Below, one piece after another: positions 45,988 through 54,594 of a stretch of 64,000 nucleotides of DNA; the first letter of the stretch is position 1, and every line of letters begins with the position of its first letter. Under the pieces are notes generated by a model that made no database searches, was not told the origin of the DNA, and worked only from the letters and a program-made list of their open reading frames with translations. The DNA is from Pseudoramibacter sp. Its GTDB lineage: Bacteria > Bacillota > Clostridia > Eubacteriales > Eubacteriaceae. The translations under genes and the position numbers were made by a program. The DNA is taken from contig NZ_JAKVLT010000001.1 in the NCBI RefSeq assembly GCF_022484225.1, forward strand, positions 1,599,406 through 1,663,405, in the 5' to 3' direction.

Positions 45988-46833
45988 TTATATTTTTTGT
46001 GAAATCCATTTCTTCCCATTGTAATACATTACGGTATCAACATTAAGAAATTTTAATTCATCTAAAATAGAATCCATCATAAAATCGACAGCTTGTATAC
46101 AATGGGCATCAGTATCAATCGTCAATGGGATCTGAAGTTGAATGGCTGCTTTTAAGATATCCAAGCTAGGATATAAACAGCGAATGCCATATCGAAAAGC
46201 GCCGCCGGTATTAATTTCTAAAATAGATCCTGATTGCTTTATTTTTATTAAAGCCCCTCTCCAAGCCTTTTGATACCATTCAGCATTTTCATTAAAAAAT
46301 TGTTGATGAGAATTGTTTTTTTTTATAAGGTCAATATGACCAATGATATCCGGATGAAATTTTACAGCCATATCTCCAATACTTTCGTAGTAATTGCAAA
46401 CAGCTTTTTGTACATTCCCATGATAAAGCTGCTCAATACCTTCTTTAAAATTTTCTTCGGTATCATCGATATAAGCAACTTCTCCATTAGACATCACTCC
46501 CAAACAATGAATGCTGCCGATCCAATAATCCAAATTTTTTAAAACTCTTATTGCAGATTTTGAAATTTGTTTTGTATGCATATAATAATCTATTTCAAGC
46601 CCACTATTAATTTGAATTTTAGTTCGGTATTTATTTTTTTGTAAAGTTAATTCCTCAATATATTGGGATAATTTATCTTGAGGCATTGTCCAATCGTTTT
46701 GATAATCAAGCGGCGCATGGCTGGAAATGCCAATGCTGTTAAAATTTCGTGATATCGCTGACAAAATCATGTCTTCCATCGAGTTCTGCCCATCACAATA
46801 ATTTGTGTGTATATGATAGTTAGTTTTCTTCAT
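45988..46833 (-). CDS. PHP-domain phosphatase, histidinol-phosphatase (HisK/HisJ) type
   Basis: 281 residues. PHP metal-binding motifs are visible: HIHTNYCDG at the start, SSHAPL, the E in GLEIDYY, SIHCLG, HIDLIKK and DTDAHC near the end. The best match by pattern is monofunctional L-histidinol phosphatase. No other his gene is near, so a different phosphate ester is possible. It lies alone between ppdK and the transporter terminator. Confidence 0.82.
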   Translation of the reverse strand: MKKTNYHIHTNYCDGQNSMEDMILSAISRNFNSIGISSHAPLDYQNDWTMPQDKLSQYIEELTLQKNKYRTKIQINSGLEIDYYMHTKQISKSAIRVLKNLDYWIGSIHCLGVMSNGEVAYIDDTEENFKEGIEQLYHGNVQKAVCNYYESIGDMAVKFHPDIIGHIDLIKKNNSHQQFFNENAEWYQKAWRGALIKIKQSGSILEINTGGAFRYGIRCLYPSLDILKAAIQLQIPLTIDTDAHCIQAVDFMMDSILDELKFLNVDTVMYYNGKKWISQKI

Positions 46834-46851
46834 ATTATATATTCACCTTAT

Positions 46852-46897
46852 AAAAAAAGGTCATCTTCTTAATAAAATTGTATAAGAAGATAACCTT
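46852..46897 (-). terminator. terminator after the amino-acid transporter genes
   Basis: On the minus strand AAGGTTATCTTCTTA pairs with TAAGAAGATGACCTT (one G-T wobble), followed by seven T residues. Confidence 0.88.
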
Positions 46898-46908
46898 ATT
46901 GCTATAGC

Positions 46909-47703
46909 TTACAAAATCTTTTTTAGAAAACTTCTTGTTCTCTCTTCTTTTGGATGATTGATGACTTCATCTGGCGTGCCTTCTTCACAAATAACACCAT
47001 CATCCATAAAGATTACACGATCTGCAACCTCTCTGGCAAAGCCAATTTCATGGGTTACAATTATCATAGTCATACCGTCATCCGCCAATTGACGCATAGT
47101 TGCCAAAACATCACCAACCAATTCCGGATCCAAAGCTGAAGTAGGTTCATCAAAAAGCATGATTTTTGGATTCATTGCTAAGGCTCTGGCTATCGCAACA
47201 CGCTGTTGCTGCCCACCTGATAATCGAACCGGATATTCATAAGCTCTATCTTTCAGCCCCACCATATCAAGCAGCTCAAGCCCGCGTTTCGTAATTTTTT
47301 CTTTATCAGCTTTAAGCACTGTAATCGGCGCAACCGTAACATTCTCGATCACATTCAAATGAGGGAATAAATTGAAATTCTGAAAAACCATTCCCAAGTC
47401 GCAACGCAACTGCTGAAGACGATCTGCATCAATGTGATTAATGGTTTTATCATCCTTTCGTTGATCCATCAATTCGCCTTCGATATAAATTTCACCATCT
47501 GTGATGCGTTCAAGCTGATTGAGACAGCGAAGCATTGTGCTCTTACCTGACCCAGAAGGTCCAATAATACAAACTACTTCCCCGCGTTTTACTTTAAAAT
47601 TAATACCTTTTAAGACTTTTAAATCTCCAAAATATTTGGTGATATTGCGCACTTCAACCATCGTATCGACAGTATCTTTATTTTTTTGTTGATCTATCGC
47701 CAT
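46909..47703 (-). CDS. polar amino-acid ABC transporter ATP-binding protein
   Basis: 264 residues. Walker [15 protein letters not shown]-loop [12 protein letters not shown], signature [16 protein letters not shown], Walker [17 protein letters not shown] and the H-loop VTHEIGFA fit the GlnQ/HisP group. An extra 14-residue polar N-terminus precedes the cassette, supported by AGAGG before this ATG. It energises the permease encoded three bases upstream. No substrate-binding protein gene is adjacent. Confidence 0.93.
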   Translation of the reverse strand: MAIDQQKNKDTVDTMVEVRNITKYFGDLKVLKGINFKVKRGEVVCIIGPSGSGKSTMLRCLNQLERITDGEIYIEGELMDQRKDDKTINHIDADRLQQLRCDLGMVFQNFNLFPHLNVIENVTVAPITVLKADKEKITKRGLELLDMVGLKDRAYEYPVRLSGGQQQRVAIARALAMNPKIMLFDEPTSALDPELVGDVLATMRQLADDGMTMIIVTHEIGFAREVADRVIFMDDGVICEEGTPDEVINHPKEERTRSFLKKIL

Positions 47704-47706
47704 ATT

Positions 47707-48372
47707 TTACCTCTTTTCATATGCGCCGAATCGTTTTTCAAGTTTATCAAAAATAACCTGAAGGATTGTCGTTAAGAACAAATAAATCGCAGCAGCATAT
47801 AAATAATAAATCCAATTTCCGGTTGAACTTGCCATGGTTTTTACTGTTCTTAAGACATCGAATAACGCAATAGTTGAGACCAATGACGTGTCTTTTAAAA
47901 GCATAATCAATTCATTCCCAAGGGGAGCAACTAATCGCTTAAACGTTTGTGGAATAATAATTTTACGCATGGCTTGATGATAACTCATACCTAATGCCTT
48001 TGCCGCTTCCATCTGACCTTCTGGAATTGATTCAATTGCTGCACGAATAATTTCAGCCATATACGCAGTTGAATTAAGAGAAAAGGTTACGAAAGCACAA
48101 AGCGTAGGATCAATCACCAAAGTACTTCCCGTAATATTTAAGTAAATAATCGGCACCGCAAAATAGACCATGAAAAGTTGCAGCAACAGCGGTGTTCCAC
48201 GGAAAAACCAGACATAAAACCAAGATAGCGCATTTGCGATTTTATTTTTTGAAATGCGTCCTAAAGCTACAATAATCCCGAGGACCACCCCAAAGAAAAC
48301 AGCAACCAGTGCAATCTCGACCGTTAAGACTGACCCATGAAAAATTGCCCAACCCTGTGTTGAAGTTAACAA
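47707..48372 (-). CDS. polar amino-acid ABC transporter permease
   Basis: 221 residues, about five membrane helices. The EAA loop is EAAKALGMSYHQAMRKIIIPQTFKR cut here to its core EAAKALGMS, and EIIRAAIESIPEGQ precedes it, as in HisM/GlnP permeases. The start codon is TTG with GAGGAG seven bases upstream. As only one permease gene is present, a homodimer is likely. The missing binding protein must be encoded elsewhere. Confidence 0.92.
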   Translation of the reverse strand: MLTSTQGWAIFHGSVLTVEIALVAVFFGVVLGIIVALGRISKNKIANALSWFYVWFFRGTPLLLQLFMVYFAVPIIYLNITGSTLVIDPTLCAFVTFSLNSTAYMAEIIRAAIESIPEGQMEAAKALGMSYHQAMRKIIIPQTFKRLVAPLGNELIMLLKDTSLVSTIALFDVLRTVKTMASSTGNWIYYLYAAAIYLFLTTILQVIFDKLEKRFGAYEKR

Positions 48373-48423
48373 AAAAGACTCCTCACTTCCTAGAAATTAA
48401 TAATTTTAAATCTAACGCCAATA

Positions 48424-48452
48424 ATTATACAATAAGCATTTTAATATTTCAA
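48424..48452 (-). promoter_or_regulatory. promoter of the amino-acid transporter operon
   Basis: On the minus strand TTGAAA (48447-48452), 17 bp, TATAAT (48424-48429), about 50 bp upstream of the TTG start. The remaining DNA to 48567 is AT-rich with no other visible element. Confidence 0.82.
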
Positions 48453-48567
48453 CGGAATTTATTGAGAACTCTAATAATCCACGGCTGCTTAAGATTTGAC
48501 AGATAATTCATCGTTTTAAATAATATTAATTATTAGATTATTTATCAATATTTTTTTACTCTTGCAA

Positions 48568-48604
48568 TAAAAAACGCTAAATCCTTTATTCGGATTTAGC
48601 GTTT
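48568..48604 (-). terminator. terminator of the five-tRNA operon
   Basis: AAACGCTAAATCC (48572-48584) pairs with GGATTTAGCGTTT (48592-48604); on the minus strand six T residues follow. Confidence 0.9.
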
Positions 48605-48612
48605 GTTATCAA

Positions 48613-48689
48613 TGGTGATCCATCGGGGATTTGAACCCCGGACACCCTGATTAAAAGTCAGATGCTCTACCAACTGAGCTAATGGATCA
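48613..48689 (-). tRNA. tRNA-Lys(UUU)
   Basis: Cloverleaf on the minus strand with 7-bp acceptor TGATCCA/TGGATCA, anticodon loop CTTTTAA (anticodon TTT), T-loop GTTCAAATC and encoded CCA. It is the last tRNA of the cluster. Confidence 0.97.
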
Positions 48690-48707
48690 TAACAATATCT
48701 TTTTTGA

Positions 48708-48783
48708 TGGCAGGGGTAGCAGGAGTCGAACCTGCGAGTTCCAGAGTCAAAGTCTGGTGCCTTAACCACTTGGCCATACCCCT
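48708..48783 (-). tRNA. tRNA-Gln(UUG)
   Basis: Acceptor AGGGGTA/TACCCCT, anticodon loop CTTTGAC (anticodon TTG), CCA encoded. The cognate GlnRS gene is at 5814-7493. Confidence 0.96.
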
Positions 48784-48794
48784 AAATAAAAAAA

Positions 48795-48871
48795 TGGGGT
48801 GGATGAAGGGACTCGAACCCCCGACAACCAGAACCACAATCTGGCGCTCTACCAACTGAACTACATCCACC
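48795..48871 (-). tRNA. tRNA-His(GUG)
   Basis: Acceptor GTGGATG/CATCCAC with the encoded extra G-1 opposite C73, anticodon loop TTGTGGT (GTG) and CCA. The G-1:C73 pair is the His identity element. Confidence 0.97.
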
Positions 48872-48880
48872 ACACTAAAA

Positions 48881-48957
48881 TGGCGCGCCAACAGGGATTC
48901 GAACCCCGGGCACGCGGCTTAGAAGGCCGCTGCTCTATCCAACTGAGCTATTGGCGC
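48881..48957 (-). tRNA. tRNA-Arg(UCU)
   Basis: Acceptor GCGCCAA/TTGGCGC, anticodon loop CTTCTAA (TCT), T-loop GTTCGAATC and CCA. It reads AGA/AGG codons. Confidence 0.97.
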
Positions 48958-48984
48958 TCATGCCCATAACCAAGAGATATATTC

Positions 48985-49058
48985 TGGAGCGGGTGAAGGG
49001 AATCGGACCCTCGCGACTGGCTTGGAAGGCCAGGGCTCTACCACTGAGCTACACCCGC
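48985..49058 (-). tRNA. tRNA-Gly(UCC)
   Basis: Acceptor GCGGGTG/CACCCGC, anticodon loop CTTCCAA (TCC), encoded CCA. First tRNA of the operon, about 35 bp after the promoter -10. Confidence 0.97.
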
Positions 49059-49093
49059 GCTAATTCAATTACTTTCGTAACAGAACAAGATAG

Positions 49094-49122
49094 ATTATAG
49101 ACGAATTTTATATCTCTGTCAA
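49094..49122 (-). promoter_or_regulatory. promoter of the five-tRNA operon, full consensus
   Basis: On the minus strand TTGACA (49117-49122), 17 bp, TATAAT (49094-49099), as expected for a stable RNA operon. Confidence 0.93.
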
Positions 49123-49157
49123 TACTTTTTTTATGTTTTTTTTACAAAAAACTCATT

Positions 49158-49203
49158 AAAAGCAACAACGGCAAATCAATAATAAATATTATGCCGTTGT
49201 TGC
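49158..49203 (-). terminator. terminator after the LacI-family gene
   Basis: GCAACAACGGCA (49162-49173) pairs with TGCCGTTGTTGC (49192-49203), an 18-base loop, then TTTTAATG on the minus strand. Confidence 0.8.
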
Positions 49204-49216
49204 CTGTTGCGCTATA

Positions 49217-50227
49217 TTAATTAATCCCTTTTACGGAGTCCCGAACCTTAACTTCATATGGTACATATAAAGTTTTCATTTCAGTTTCTTCTTTTTCACA
49301 CATTTTAATTAACATTCGCGTTGCCACTGCTCCAATATCATACATGGGTTGAGAAATAGTCGTAATTCTCGGTGTCACCCACTCTGAAATCCAAAAATCA
49401 TTAAATCCGGTGACAGAATAATCTTCAGGTACATTGAAGCCTTTTTCTTCAATAGCTCGAATAGCGCCTAATGCCATTTGATCATTGAAACAAAAAACAT
49501 TTGAAAAGTTAACATTCCCTTGTTCGAGGATTTCCTTCATTTGATTGTATCCGCCGGAAATTGACGGCAAGCAATGATAGATTTGTTCATCACTAAAAGA
49601 CAAACCCTTTTCTTTATAAGCTCTCTGTACCCCTTCAAGCCTTTTTTCAACAATATATCCTGGTTCTCCTTCATCACTGAAGATAATATTGTTACGATGC
49701 CCTCCATCAATTACTTTCGATGTTAAATCATATGCAGCTGATGCATTGTCAATGAGAACACCTGACAACTTTCCCGTAACATCTGGGACACATCCTAAAA
49801 CCACTTCGCAAGATGCAGAAATTAAGCGATCACGCATTTCATCTGTTAGGTTTTTCCCTACATAAATAATGCCGTCACACTGCTTTTCTACCAAAACATT
49901 CAGTGATTTTTTTTCTTTTTCTGGATTAAAATCCGTATCACTTAATATAATGTTATAGTTATAAATACCACAGACATCCTCTGCCCCACGGACAATCCAG
50001 GTATAAAAAGGATCCAAAATATCTGGGATCATAATGCCTAATGTATTTGTCTTCTGGATTTTAAGACTTCTCGCAATTGCATTGGGCTTATACCCTGTTT
50101 TCTTAATCGCTTTTAAAACTCTTTCACGAGTTTCTTCATTAACTAATGGAATGTTATTAACAACACGAGAAACTGTCGCTACAGAAACGTTTGCCTCTTT
50201 TGCAACATCAACAATTTTTACTTTCAT
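49217..50227 (-). CDS. LacI/GalR-family transcriptional regulator
   Basis: 336 residues. The second of two nearby ATGs is chosen because GGAG lies seven bases before it and only one base before the first. The N-terminal HTH is VDVAKEANVSVATVSRVVNN with a hinge helix at YKPNAIARSLKIQ, followed by a periplasmic-binding-type effector domain (LGIMIPDILDPFY to the end). It lies last in the fumarase-aminotransferase operon, so autoregulation of that operon is plausible. CcpA-like features such as an HPr contact were not identified. Confidence 0.9.
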   Translation of the reverse strand: MKVKIVDVAKEANVSVATVSRVVNNIPLVNEETRERVLKAIKKTGYKPNAIARSLKIQKTNTLGIMIPDILDPFYTWIVRGAEDVCGIYNYNIILSDTDFNPEKEKKSLNVLVEKQCDGIIYVGKNLTDEMRDRLISASCEVVLGCVPDVTGKLSGVLIDNASAAYDLTSKVIDGGHRNNIIFSDEGEPGYIVEKRLEGVQRAYKEKGLSFSDEQIYHCLPSISGGYNQMKEILEQGNVNFSNVFCFNDQMALGAIRAIEEKGFNVPEDYSVTGFNDFWISEWVTPRITTISQPMYDIGAVATRMLIKMCEKEETEMKTLYVPYEVKVRDSVKGIN

Positions 50228-50247
50228 ACCCATTCTCCACCTTGGAA

Positions 50248-51501
50248 TTAATCAAACGCATTGATTGCTTCTTTAATTAACGCCGGAGCTTTTCCACATT
50301 TTTCTTCATTAACTGCACAAGGTGCAAAGCGAAGTCCCTTTTGCAAGGCTACGATAAAGAAGTTTTTCTTATCTGCCAGGTAATCTCTGATTTCTTCTCG
50401 ATGTTCACAAGGAATAGAAATAAAGAAGCCGTCTCGATATGTACACGTTTTAAGATCTACTTGTTTTGCAGCATCCATAAAGGCCTTTGCACGTTTTTGC
50501 AGTGTATCTCTCCAACTGCTCTGTTCAGCCTCGAATTCTTCTCTCAGATGATCGTCTGAAATAATTTTTGCTAATGTTGCCTGTGCAGATCTTGTTCCAT
50601 TCGACCATGTCCCTCTGTTTGAGAATGAGCAAGTTGCTTTGAATTCTTCAGCAATTTCCTTAGTAGGTGCCACACACAGCAATGCTCCATTTCTTAAACC
50701 ATACATTGTCATCGTCTTAGAAGCAGAGTAAGCGTATAAAGGCAATACATTTTCCGGCATTCCTGAAAGGATTGTCATAAATTGTCTTGCACTTTCTCCC
50801 TTACCTGCAAAATCAATATACGCAATATCACAAAGTACAATGATACGCCAATCTGGATGTTCATTTGCCGTCTTTGTGTAAAATGCGACTAACTTCTTCC
50901 ATTCATCATCTGAGATATTATACCCTGTTGGGTTATGAGCTGGCGTATTTAAAATGCTCAAAACACGTTTTTGTTTTTCTAACAATTCGAGCATTTTATT
51001 TTCATAAGATTCAAAATTAAAATTGCCATCTTTGTCAAAAAGTGTAAAAGTTTCAATATCTCGACGATTTTCGTGTGCAATCGTGCCATAAGGTGCCCAG
51101 TGCCAATCCTGTACCAATACTTTATCACCAAATTCGCTGTAATTAGCTATAGCATGTCGGACAGCCCCTGTTCCACCTGGTGTGGCAACAGCTTCAATAT
51201 AACCATCCGGTTTATGATTTTTAAAGCAGGCATAGACCACATTGTCTAAGAATTCCGGAAGTCCTGCAATACTTGCATACCCAGCAATTTCCGAATCCTT
51301 TAATCCCCTGAAAGTAGAGTAAACACTTTTTAAAGCCACCAAATTGCCTTGATCATCCATTAATGAACCAATTGTTGAATTGATCACTGGGTCTGCTCCA
51401 ATATCCGCAATTCTTTTTTTGGCCAATTCAGCAATATGAAAAATAGGATCATTTCCTGCTTCTCTAACTGATGACGGAATAACCATTTTATTACTGCTCA
51501 T
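50248..51501 (-). CDS. class I/II PLP-dependent aminotransferase, aspartate/aromatic type
   Basis: 417 residues, CGGAGG before ATG. PLP-binding features are GGTGAVRHAIANY, NTPAHNPTGYNIS, the D/Y of CDIAYIDFAGK, the Schiff-base lysine in AYSASKTMTMYGLRNG and substrate Arg in the C-terminal LRFAPCAV region. It probably moves an amino group between an amino acid and 2-oxoglutarate; being next to fumarase, aspartate/oxaloacetate would make sense, but the substrate is not certain. Confidence 0.87.
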   Translation of the reverse strand: MSSNKMVIPSSVREAGNDPIFHIAELAKKRIADIGADPVINSTIGSLMDDQGNLVALKSVYSTFRGLKDSEIAGYASIAGLPEFLDNVVYACFKNHKPDGYIEAVATPGGTGAVRHAIANYSEFGDKVLVQDWHWAPYGTIAHENRRDIETFTLFDKDGNFNFESYENKMLELLEKQKRVLSILNTPAHNPTGYNISDDEWKKLVAFYTKTANEHPDWRIIVLCDIAYIDFAGKGESARQFMTILSGMPENVLPLYAYSASKTMTMYGLRNGALLCVAPTKEIAEEFKATCSFSNRGTWSNGTRSAQATLAKIISDDHLREEFEAEQSSWRDTLQKRAKAFMDAAKQVDLKTCTYRDGFFISIPCEHREEIRDYLADKKNFFIVALQKGLRFAPCAVNEEKCGKAPALIKEAINAFD

Positions 51502-51516
51502 TATTCTTCCTCCGTT

Positions 51517-52086
51517 TTAATTATCTTGTTTTAATAAGTATTTTCGAAAATTATTTGGACCATTTATATAAATATTGTTGCCTTTTGCATCAATCGCAAC
51601 AAAAACTGGAAAATCTACAACTTCAAGTTTTCTAATGGCCTCTGTCCCTAAATCTGAATATGCAATCACTTCTGAATGCTGGATATGCTTTGCGCAAAGG
51701 GTGCCCGTCCCACCAACACAAGCAAAATATATACTGTGATATTTTTTAATGCTTTCAATCACTTCTGAAGAACGATTCCCTTTTCCAATCATTCCACGAA
51801 GCCCTAAACTTAGTAATCTAGGTGTATATTTGTCCATGCGATGTGATGTTGTGGGACCTGCAGGGCCAATAACTTCACCTGGTGCTGCAGGGCAGGGACC
51901 CATATAAAAAACAATTTGATTCTTTATATCAAAAGGTAAATCTTTATTTTGCTTCAAATCGTCAATTAATCTTTTATGTGCTGCATCCCGAGCAGTATAA
52001 ATTATCCCGGAAATATAAACTTGATCACCGCAAGATAATGACGCAATCACTTCATCTGATAATGGCGTTGATATTTTTTTCATCAT
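51517..52086 (-). CDS. fumB: class I fumarate hydratase, beta subunit
   Basis: 189 residues. GDQVYISGIIYTARDAAHKRL and MGPCPAAPGEVIGPAGPTTSHRMD are the C-terminal-domain signatures of the iron-sulfur fumarase/tartrate dehydratase family. It pairs with the alpha subunit encoded just upstream; the stop of alpha and this ATG overlap as TAATG. A fused single-chain class I enzyme is split into two genes here, as common in anaerobes. Confidence 0.93.
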   Translation of the reverse strand: MMKKISTPLSDEVIASLSCGDQVYISGIIYTARDAAHKRLIDDLKQNKDLPFDIKNQIVFYMGPCPAAPGEVIGPAGPTTSHRMDKYTPRLLSLGLRGMIGKGNRSSEVIESIKKYHSIYFACVGGTGTLCAKHIQHSEVIAYSDLGTEAIRKLEVVDFPVFVAIDAKGNNIYINGPNNFRKYLLKQDN

Positions 52087-52931
52087 TAAAACACCACCGT
52101 TCCGCGTCGATCAACATAACAGCAAATATTCACTGCAACAGGAAGCCCTGCAATATGCGTTGGATAGTCTAAAATATGAATTCCAAGCATTGTCGTCTTG
52201 CCTCCCATCCCCATAGGACCAATTCCTGATTTATTAACCGATTGCATCAACTCTTTTTCAAGTGAATACAGATGTGGTTTTTGTTGATGTTGATCTAATG
52301 GTATAAATAAAGCTTTCTTCGCAAGCAAGGCCGCTTCTTCAAAATCACCGCCGATACCGACGCCTGCAATGATGGGAGCACAAGCATTCGGTGCCCCCTT
52401 TCGAATCGTATCAAAAATAAATTGCTTCACACCTTCGATGCCATCAGAAGGTTTCATCATCTTTAAGGCACTTGTGTTTTCACTGCCAAATCCTTTAGCC
52501 ATTATTGAAATCTGAAGCACCTCGCCCGGCACAACTTGATAATGAATGACAGCCGGCGTATTATCCTGAGTATTTTTATCTCTTAATAAGGGATCTTCAA
52601 CCACAGATTTTCGCATATAGCCTTGACAATATGCCTGCCTGACGCCTTCTTGAATGGCCTGCTCAATACTTCCATCTTTTATGACTACATCCTGGCCATA
52701 TTTGACAAAAGCGACAACCATTCCCGTATCCTGACATATCGGACGCTTTGCATTTAAGGCTAAAGCCCGATTTTCATTAATCACAGACAAAATATTTTTA
52801 GCCAGAGAATAAGGCTCGTTATCTTCTTCTTTTTTTAATACGCTATCGATATCGTCTGCTAATTTTGTATTAATTTCAACACACAATTGAGCAACTTTTT
52901 GTGTAATATCTTTTGCCTGAACAATTTTCAC
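52086..52931 (-). CDS. fumA: class I fumarate hydratase, alpha subunit
   Basis: 281 residues. The three cluster cysteines are visible in PICQDTGM, GAPNACAPI and, near the C-terminus, in ICCYVDRRG/PTHIAGLPVAVNICC; GIGPMGMGGKTT is also typical. It hydrates fumarate to malate with an oxygen-sensitive [4Fe-4S] cluster. The start is GTG without a strong ribosome site; an ATG ten bases upstream is out of frame. It is the first gene of a four-gene operon. Confidence 0.92.
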   Translation of the reverse strand: MKIVQAKDITQKVAQLCVEINTKLADDIDSVLKKEEDNEPYSLAKNILSVINENRALALNAKRPICQDTGMVVAFVKYGQDVVIKDGSIEQAIQEGVRQAYCQGYMRKSVVEDPLLRDKNTQDNTPAVIHYQVVPGEVLQISIMAKGFGSENTSALKMMKPSDGIEGVKQFIFDTIRKGAPNACAPIIAGVGIGGDFEEAALLAKKALFIPLDQHQQKPHLYSLEKELMQSVNKSGIGPMGMGGKTTMLGIHILDYPTHIAGLPVAVNICCYVDRRGTVVF

Positions 52932-52970
52932 AATCTTTCATTAATTCCTTTCAAAAGATTTTACATTAAT

Positions 52971-52979
52971 ATTATAACA
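52971..52979 (-). promoter_or_regulatory. promoter of the fumarase operon, extended -10
   Basis: On the minus strand TGTTATAAT (TGn plus TATAAT), 40 bp before the GTG start. No good -35 is visible. Confidence 0.6.
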
Positions 52980-53037
52980 TAATTTTAAAGGCTTTCATTC
53001 TGTTTTTTGAAAAATTTTCATTCTATTTATTCTAATT

Positions 53038-53067
53038 GAAAAAAGGACTACGCGATCGCGTAGTCCT
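53038..53067 (-). terminator. terminator after the ArsD-like gene
   Basis: The 24-base perfect palindrome AGGACTACGCGA/TCGCGTAGTCCT (53044-53067) is followed on the minus strand by six T residues. Confidence 0.9.
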
Positions 53068-53079
53068 CAAAGATCAAAA

Positions 53080-53370
53080 CTATTGTTTTTGATCTAGTCC
53101 ACTCCATTTTAATAATTCATAATAATCTGGGTAAGACTCTTTCTGAAAAATTTCACCATCCACAACTGTAACCGGAAAAGCATCTGGCCCATCAGTCAAC
53201 AACACACGTTCTGCCGGACCATTTGTATATGATGATTGGTCTTTTGAAAAATCACGCAAATGGATGTCGACTCCAAGTTTTTTTAAAGCTTCCACAACGC
53301 GCTTCATCTCCAAAGCTTCTGTGTATTGGAAATTGATATCTATGGGATTATATATATTAATCGTGCACAT
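53080..53370 (-). CDS. ArsD-like small protein lacking the metalloid cysteines
   Basis: 96 residues from MCTINIYNPID, with GAGGGG upstream. The fold pattern fits ArsD: an N-terminal INIYNP strand, ALKKLGVDIHLRDFSKDQSSY, and PDAFPVTVVDGEIF before a C-terminal helix. The N-terminal CC pair that delivers As(III) in ArsD is replaced (NPIDINFQYTE), and the only Cys is residue 2. No ars operon is nearby. Function is therefore unclear; a thioredoxin-fold regulator or chaperone role is conceivable. It lies 83 bp after ispA. Confidence 0.72.
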   Translation of the reverse strand: MCTINIYNPIDINFQYTEALEMKRVVEALKKLGVDIHLRDFSKDQSSYTNGPAERVLLTDGPDAFPVTVVDGEIFQKESYPDYYELLKWSGLDQKQ

Positions 53371-53453
53371 AAGCCTTCCCCTCTTTTTTCTATCAAAATA
53401 ACATATAGGCAAAAATAATGCGCGATATTTTTTTGCCGAATTAAGTTATTTTA

Positions 53454-54356
53454 TCAATAAGCACGCTTACAAATATAGTCTGCCATCTGCCGATAAAATT
53501 GAGTATCAATAGCTAATTTATCAAGAGATTTACAAGCTGCTTGGTAATATTCCGTGACTTTCTCCTGAGCGCTTTCCAGACCATATAAAGAAACCATCGT
53601 CATTTTATGATCCTCTTGATCGCTATGAACTGGTTTTCCCAAAGTCTTCGTATCTGAAGTTACGTCTAATACATCATCGACTATTTGAAAGGCCGTTCCA
53701 ATGGATTCCCCATACTGCTGTATCAAAATCAATGATTTTTCATCTGCTTTTGCCATGATTGCGCCGCAAAGCAAGGCAGCAGTTAATAGTGCACCTGTTT
53801 TATGTGAATGAATATATTTTAATTTTTCAGCATTCATTTCATCATCATTTTCAGCCAGGACATCTCCGACTTGCCCGCCTATCATACCATTAACGCCGGA
53901 GGCATGCATCAAAACATCGAGAGCTTGAATTCCATAATTCATTTTTGATGCAGGAAGCCGTCCTATTCCCGAAACAGCTGTTTCTACAGCGTAATTTAAT
54001 AATGCGTCTCCTGCCAAAACTGCAATATTATTTCCATAAACTTTATGATTCGACGGCTGTCCTCTCCTTAAATCATCATTATCCATTTCTGGTAAATCAT
54101 CGTGAATAAGCGAATAAGTATGAATCATTTCAATGGCGCATGACAGTGCGCGTACATCTTCAATTGTTCCGCCAAATAATTCACAAGTTTTTCTCATCAA
54201 TACTGGACGTATTCTTTTTCCTCCTGCGAAAAGACTGTATTTCATAGATGAGACAATAATATCTGGAGCATCGAATGGTTTATCAAAGCATTCTAATAAA
54301 TCTTTTTCAACTTCGTCAGCCATTTGCTCTAAACTTTTTTTAAAAGTCTGGTTCAT
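53454..54356 (-). CDS. ispA: polyprenyl synthetase, farnesyl/geranyl diphosphate synthase type
   Basis: 300 residues. First Asp-rich motif DDLPEMDNDDLRRG and second DDVLDVTSD are complete, with GGKRIRPVL near the N-terminus. Length and the two residues between the aspartates of motif one fit short-chain bacterial FPP synthases. It condenses IPP with allylic diphosphates for undecaprenyl and quinone precursors. It follows xseB by 10 bp in the conserved nusB-xseAB-ispA cluster. Confidence 0.93.
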   Translation of the reverse strand: MNQTFKKSLEQMADEVEKDLLECFDKPFDAPDIIVSSMKYSLFAGGKRIRPVLMRKTCELFGGTIEDVRALSCAIEMIHTYSLIHDDLPEMDNDDLRRGQPSNHKVYGNNIAVLAGDALLNYAVETAVSGIGRLPASKMNYGIQALDVLMHASGVNGMIGGQVGDVLAENDDEMNAEKLKYIHSHKTGALLTAALLCGAIMAKADEKSLILIQQYGESIGTAFQIVDDVLDVTSDTKTLGKPVHSDQEDHKMTMVSLYGLESAQEKVTEYYQAACKSLDKLAIDTQFYRQMADYICKRAY

Positions 54357-54366
54357 ATATTTTCCC

Positions 54367-54594
54367 CTATTTTTCCCTATTGGAATCTTCTAACACGATA
54401 TCGGATTGATCTTTTGATAATACTTCTATTTTCCCTTCAGCCGTATTCAAATCCTTTTCGCATTTCTTCAAAAGTGTCACACCCTCTTCATAATATTTAA
54501 GAGATTCTTCCAGACTAAGTGTATCCTTATCCATCATCGAAATAATTTCTTTCAGCCTGCTCATTTTTTCATCAAATGTTTTCTTTCGTGCCAT
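54367..54594 (-). CDS. xseB: exodeoxyribonuclease VII small subunit
   Basis: 75 residues. FDEKMSRLKEIISMMDKDTLSLEESLKYYEEGV is cut here to the diagnostic SLEESLKYYEEGVTLLKKC. It forms a helical hairpin that binds XseA. It overlaps the xseA 3' end by 23 bases, so the two are coupled. Confidence 0.94.
   Translation of the reverse strand: MARKKTFDEKMSRLKEIISMMDKDTLSLEESLKYYEEGVTLLKKCEKDLNTAEGKIEVLSKDQSDIVLEDSNREK

Noticed and set aside
53071..53095. Inverted repeat around AGATCAAAA/TTTTGATCT
   Set aside because: It is formed by the coding 3' end of the ArsD-like gene; the real terminator is the adjacent palindrome at 53044-53067.
53405..53437. Inverted repeat GGCAAAAAT...TTTTTTTGCC as ispA terminator
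   Set aside because: Stem is almost only A-T pairs and no T-run follows in the direction of transcription; support is too weak for a feature.
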